This document shows positions 40,461 through 43,159 of a stretch of 43,159 nucleotides of DNA, piece after piece. The notes below the pieces were generated by a model. That model searched no databases. It saw only the letters and a program-made list of their open reading frames with translations, and had not been told where the DNA came from. Each line of letters begins with the position of its first letter. Positions within the stretch are counted from its first letter, which is position 1. Position numbers and translations under genes: made by a program. This DNA comes from Actinomyces oris (GTDB lineage: Bacteria; Actinomycetota; Actinomycetes; Actinomycetales; Actinomycetaceae), in the NCBI RefSeq assembly GCF_001937445.1, contig NZ_MSKS01000014.1, positions 1-43,159 on the forward strand, in the 5' to 3' direction.

Positions 40461-42086
40461 ATGAGGCACATGAAACAGTCCGGCGTCGTCGGGCTCGGTG
40501 GAATCCGGTCGGTGACGGTCTTCGTCGCCAACGTGGTGGTGAGCCTGGTCCTCATCGCCGTGCTGCCGATCATGGTCATCTGGCCCTTCGGGGAGAGCCA
40601 TCACCCCAGCGTGGAGGTTCACGACGAGGCCGGGGTGCTCCAGAGCGAGCCACTGGCCAAGGAGATCCAGGCGATGCGCTTCCGTCGGGACGTCCACGTC
40701 GCCGTGCTCACGGTCCCGGGCTGGGACGTCGACAACCTCAACGACTCGGTGCTGGAGTACGCCCGCTCGCACGCCAGCGACACTGAGGTCCCGTGGATCT
40801 CGACGTCGAACCCCAACTACTGGAGCGACGGCCTGGTGATCCTGGCGGTCGCCCCGGAGGCGCGCAAGGTCGGCTGCTACTTCGGTGAGGACGTCGCGGT
40901 CCCCCTGGAGCAGCAGGCCGCCATCCAGGACGCCGCCAAGAACCAGTACCGCCAGGCCGACTGGTACGGGGGCACCGTCTCCATGGCGGCCAAGGCCGCC
41001 GACATCATCGGCCGGCCCGGAGGCGGTGACGTGGGCACGACCTACATCCTGCCCGGAATCTCGGCACTCGTGGGCCTCGCCTGGCTCGTGTACTACCTGT
41101 GGCGCGGCTTCACGGCGCGACGCCGAGCGCGCGAGGCGTTGCGCCACTACTCCCAGGTCACCCACGACTACGAGACCACCGAGCTCCTGGCCGGCACGAT
41201 CCCCGAGGATGAGCCGCACGGGGCCCAGGTCATGGCCCGCTACCGGTGGTTCCTCGACGAGTACGAGGAGGTCACCCGCTCCTGGCAGGACTTCGGCAAC
41301 CCCCATGGCGCCCAGTGGTTCGGCATGTTGGTGCTGAGACGGGCCACGGAGCTGAAGAAGCGCTCCGAAGGCCTGGACTCCCTCGATGACGTCATCGCCA
41401 ACACCGCCACCTTCCTGAGCCGGTCCCACGGCTGGGACCGCGTCTGGAGCAACGAGCAGGGGCCGGTCCTGGAGGACCTGCAGTCGCTGCGGCGGCTGTG
41501 CCACCAGATCGACAGCTCCGTCGTCGCCAACAGGGGCGCGATCCCGGAGCGCTCCAAGGAGGAGCGGGAGTGGGTTCACTCCTGCAAGCAGCGCCTGGAC
41601 GTGATGACCTCCGATCTGGAGAACGGTTCGCTCCAGCCCTCGGCCGCTCTCAACGAGCTCGACGAGATCGCCGACGAGACGAAGACGAGGGCCGCCCGGC
41701 TCGCGCGCGAGGCCATTGACGCCGACACCTCCAGGTACGCCGACGAGCGCCGTCGACGCTACGACTCGCGCTCCTCCAAGGACGCCTTCTACGCCGGCTA
41801 CTGGTACCTGGGCGGGGGACACGGCAGCTACAACCCGCACTCGACGATCCGCCTCAACCCCTCCTCCCCGGCCATCTCCGCCATCGGCTCATCCGGCTCG
41901 GGTGCCGGCGCCGGAGGGTCCTTCAGCTCCTTCACCCCGGTCTCCGACCTGGTGATGGGATACAGCTCGGCCTCCTCCTACACGCCGTCGAGCAGCTCCG
42001 GCTCCAGCTTCTCGGGAAGCAGCTTCTCCGGCGGCTACAGCGGTGGTGGCGGCTTCTCCGGGTCGGGCTCCTCCTCGAGCTTCTGA
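40461..42086 (+). CDS. DUF5129-like membrane protein with TPM-like domain and Ser/Gly-rich tail
   Basis: The 541-residue protein starts behind aaggaag. One transmembrane segment (about 18-40) leads to a TPM-like domain (about 50-190: HDEAGVLQSEPLAKEIQAMR, then DVHVAVLTVPGWDVDNLNDS and WSDGLVILAVAPEARKVGCY). A second membrane helix (about 195-215) precedes YLWRGFTARRRAREALRHYS and the region shared with the gene upstream. The last ~60 residues are almost entirely Ser and Gly (SSSGSSFSGSSFSGGYSGGG). The TPM fold belongs to a family with thylakoid and bacterial phosphatase or chaperone-like members. It probably acts at the cell envelope in concert with its tandem paralogue. Confidence 0.75.
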   Translation: MRHMKQSGVVGLGGIRSVTVFVANVVVSLVLIAVLPIMVIWPFGESHHPSVEVHDEAGVLQSEPLAKEIQAMRFRRDVHVAVLTVPGWDVDNLNDSVLEYARSHASDTEVPWISTSNPNYWSDGLVILAVAPEARKVGCYFGEDVAVPLEQQAAIQDAAKNQYRQADWYGGTVSMAAKAADIIGRPGGGDVGTTYILPGISALVGLAWLVYYLWRGFTARRRAREALRHYSQVTHDYETTELLAGTIPEDEPHGAQVMARYRWFLDEYEEVTRSWQDFGNPHGAQWFGMLVLRRATELKKRSEGLDSLDDVIANTATFLSRSHGWDRVWSNEQGPVLEDLQSLRRLCHQIDSSVVANRGAIPERSKEEREWVHSCKQRLDVMTSDLENGSLQPSAALNELDEIADETKTRAARLAREAIDADTSRYADERRRRYDSRSSKDAFYAGYWYLGGGHGSYNPHSTIRLNPSSPAISAIGSSGSGAGAGGSFSSFTPVSDLVMGYSSASSYTPSSSSGSSFSGSSFSGGYSGGGGFSGSGSSSSF

Positions 42087-42239
42087 GGTGGAGGGGAGTG
42101 CCTCGGCGCTCGGCCCCACCGGCGGCGGGCCTCGACGGGAGGTGCGAGCAGCCGCGGGCCGTCGTGAGGCGCGTCATGGGGTGGCGACGGGCCGCCGTCG
42201 ACCTGGGTGGGGCGCCACGCGGCCGGTAGGCTGGCGGGC

Positions 42240-43130
42240 ATGTCGAAGAAGAAGCGCCACGGGCGCCGTCCGGCCGCCGCGTCGGCCAAGCCCCGCAAAC
42301 AGAGCATCGAGTTCGTCGCCCGCCCCTTCGCCGGTCTGCCGGCCGAGGAGGACCTCGTGGCGATGGCACAGATCATCCCGGCCGCCACGGCCACCGTGCG
42401 CCTGACCGGGGAGTACGGGGGCAAGCAGATCCAGCTCGTCACGCTCCTGCCCGAGTTCGTCCAGGGGCTCAAGCGCTCCGACGGTGAGGTCCTCGTGGCC
42501 ATGCAGACCTCCATGCACTCCGGGGACGCCTCCCGCGACGTCGCCGCCGCCGCCCTGACCACCCTCGAGCTGCCCGAGGGCCAGGCCCTGCGCACCGACG
42601 GTCTGCCCGAGCCCGGCCCGCGCCTCCAGGACATCCTCGACACCAGTGAGGCGCCGGTGGTCTCCGTGCGCGAGACCTTCGACTTCTGGATCGACCCGCA
42701 GGCCGGGGCCGGTGACGCGCAGGCCCGCCAGGTCATTGAGGAGGCCATCGAGCGCGCCAAGGAGGAGATCGCCCCGACCCGGCCCGTGCCCGGCGTCGAG
42801 CACGCCTACTGGTGCCGACTGGGCGCCAAGGAGTTCGTGCGCTGGGTGCGCGGGGAGGATGAGGACGAGTTCTTCAACGCCTTCGCCCGCATTCACGCCG
42901 CGCGCGAGTCCGACCTGGAGGAGGGGGCGCGTTTCGTCGGCGCCTTCCGGGCCAACGGCCTGGCCATCCCGGTGTGGGAGCTCGTCCCCGGCACGGAGGC
43001 CGACGAGCTCACCAATCCGTTGCAGGCCATGGGTAAGCGACTGGAGGCCGCACTGGCCGACGCCAGCCCCCTGAGCCCCGAGGTCCGCCGCGCCAAGGCC
43101 GGCATCATCTCCCGCCAGGTCAACCTCTGA
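42240..43130 (+). CDS. DUF5926-like cytosolic protein
   Basis: The 296-residue protein starts at MSKKKRHGRR, a lysine/arginine-rich N-terminus of possible nucleic-acid affinity. IEFVARPFAGLPAEEDLVAMAQIIPAATATVR, GEYGGKQIQLVTLLPE, and VSVRETFDFWIDP follow. This layout matches the actinobacterial DUF5926 family from memory. No catalytic motif is evident, and the function is unknown. The end of the protein (EVRRAKAGIISRQVNL) is typical and complete. A family A palindrome begins 11 nt after the stop. Confidence 0.75.
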   Translation: MSKKKRHGRRPAAASAKPRKQSIEFVARPFAGLPAEEDLVAMAQIIPAATATVRLTGEYGGKQIQLVTLLPEFVQGLKRSDGEVLVAMQTSMHSGDASRDVAAAALTTLELPEGQALRTDGLPEPGPRLQDILDTSEAPVVSVRETFDFWIDPQAGAGDAQARQVIEEAIERAKEEIAPTRPVPGVEHAYWCRLGAKEFVRWVRGEDEDEFFNAFARIHAARESDLEEGARFVGAFRANGLAIPVWELVPGTEADELTNPLQAMGKRLEAALADASPLSPEVRRAKAGIISRQVNL

Positions 43131-43141
43131 CCCTTTCTCGT

Positions 43142-43159
43142 CGAGCCGGGCATTTTTCG
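43142..43159 (+). repeat. Partial copy of palindrome family A at the window end
   Basis: cgagccgggcatttttcg matches the first 18 nt of the arm at 35569 with one substitution (t for c). It starts 11 nt after the DUF5926 stop; the other arm would lie outside the window. Confidence 0.75.

Overview
The window comes from a high-GC Gram-positive chromosome with strongly GC-biased codon use. The closest fit is an oral-type Actinomyces (Actinomycetaceae). The pointers are lineage-flavoured hypotheticals (a DUF5926-like protein, paired DUF5129/TPM-like membrane proteins, a YwiC-like protein), GTG starts and many ATGA/GTGA overlaps. The genus is inferred, not proven. No rRNA, tRNA, CRISPR array, transposase or integrase was seen.

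Region 1 (1-6907) is the downstream part of a RiPP (modified peptide) operon of thiopeptide/azole type. It holds a truncated SagB-like nitroreductase, a second nitroreductase-like protein, a 67-residue Cys/Ser precursor peptide, a PqqD-M50 membrane protease, and a split LanB pair (glutamylation-type and thiopeptide-type C-terminal domain). The precursor core is built from a 9-residue tandem repeat and is bracketed by strong RNA hairpins. The YcaO cyclodehydratase and any exporter would lie upstream of the window.

Region 2 (6908-12348) holds a 620-nt gap with two palindromic elements, purB coupled to a small membrane protein, a GNAT acetyltransferase, an HTH-MNT/HEPN toxin-antitoxin pair, a paralogue of the small membrane protein, and a siderophore-interacting ferric reductase.

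Region 3 (12545-26028) is the centrepiece: a ~13.5-kb predicted defence island. A divergent cytosine-5 methyltransferase faces six tightly packed co-directional genes: DUF1156 DNA methylase, Swt1-type HEPN plus DUF499 ATPase, MutL/MORC-like GHKL ATPase, DUF4420-like PD-(D/E)XK protein, Z1-domain helicase-like ATPase, and Vsr-type nuclease. It joins two modules usually described separately: DUF1156-DUF499, and GHKL-DUF4420-Z1 with Dcm/Vsr. I find no classical restriction endonuclease and no separate SNF2 helicase. The simplest reading is a dual-methylase, multi-ATPase anti-phage or modification-dependent restriction system.

Region 4 (26041-43159) is mostly chromosomal housekeeping and surface functions: aminopeptidase C, a SAM methyltransferase, a possible structured RNA region, a WXG100-like protein with a secreted-type alpha/beta hydrolase, a 4-TM holin-like protein, a HisC-like aminotransferase, YwiC-like protein, a secreted SGNH hydrolase, phosphoglucomutase, a hypothetical, RidA, two tandem DUF5129-like proteins and a DUF5926-like protein. 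Several palindromic elements sit a few bases after stop codons, in at least three sequence families, and probably act as terminators.
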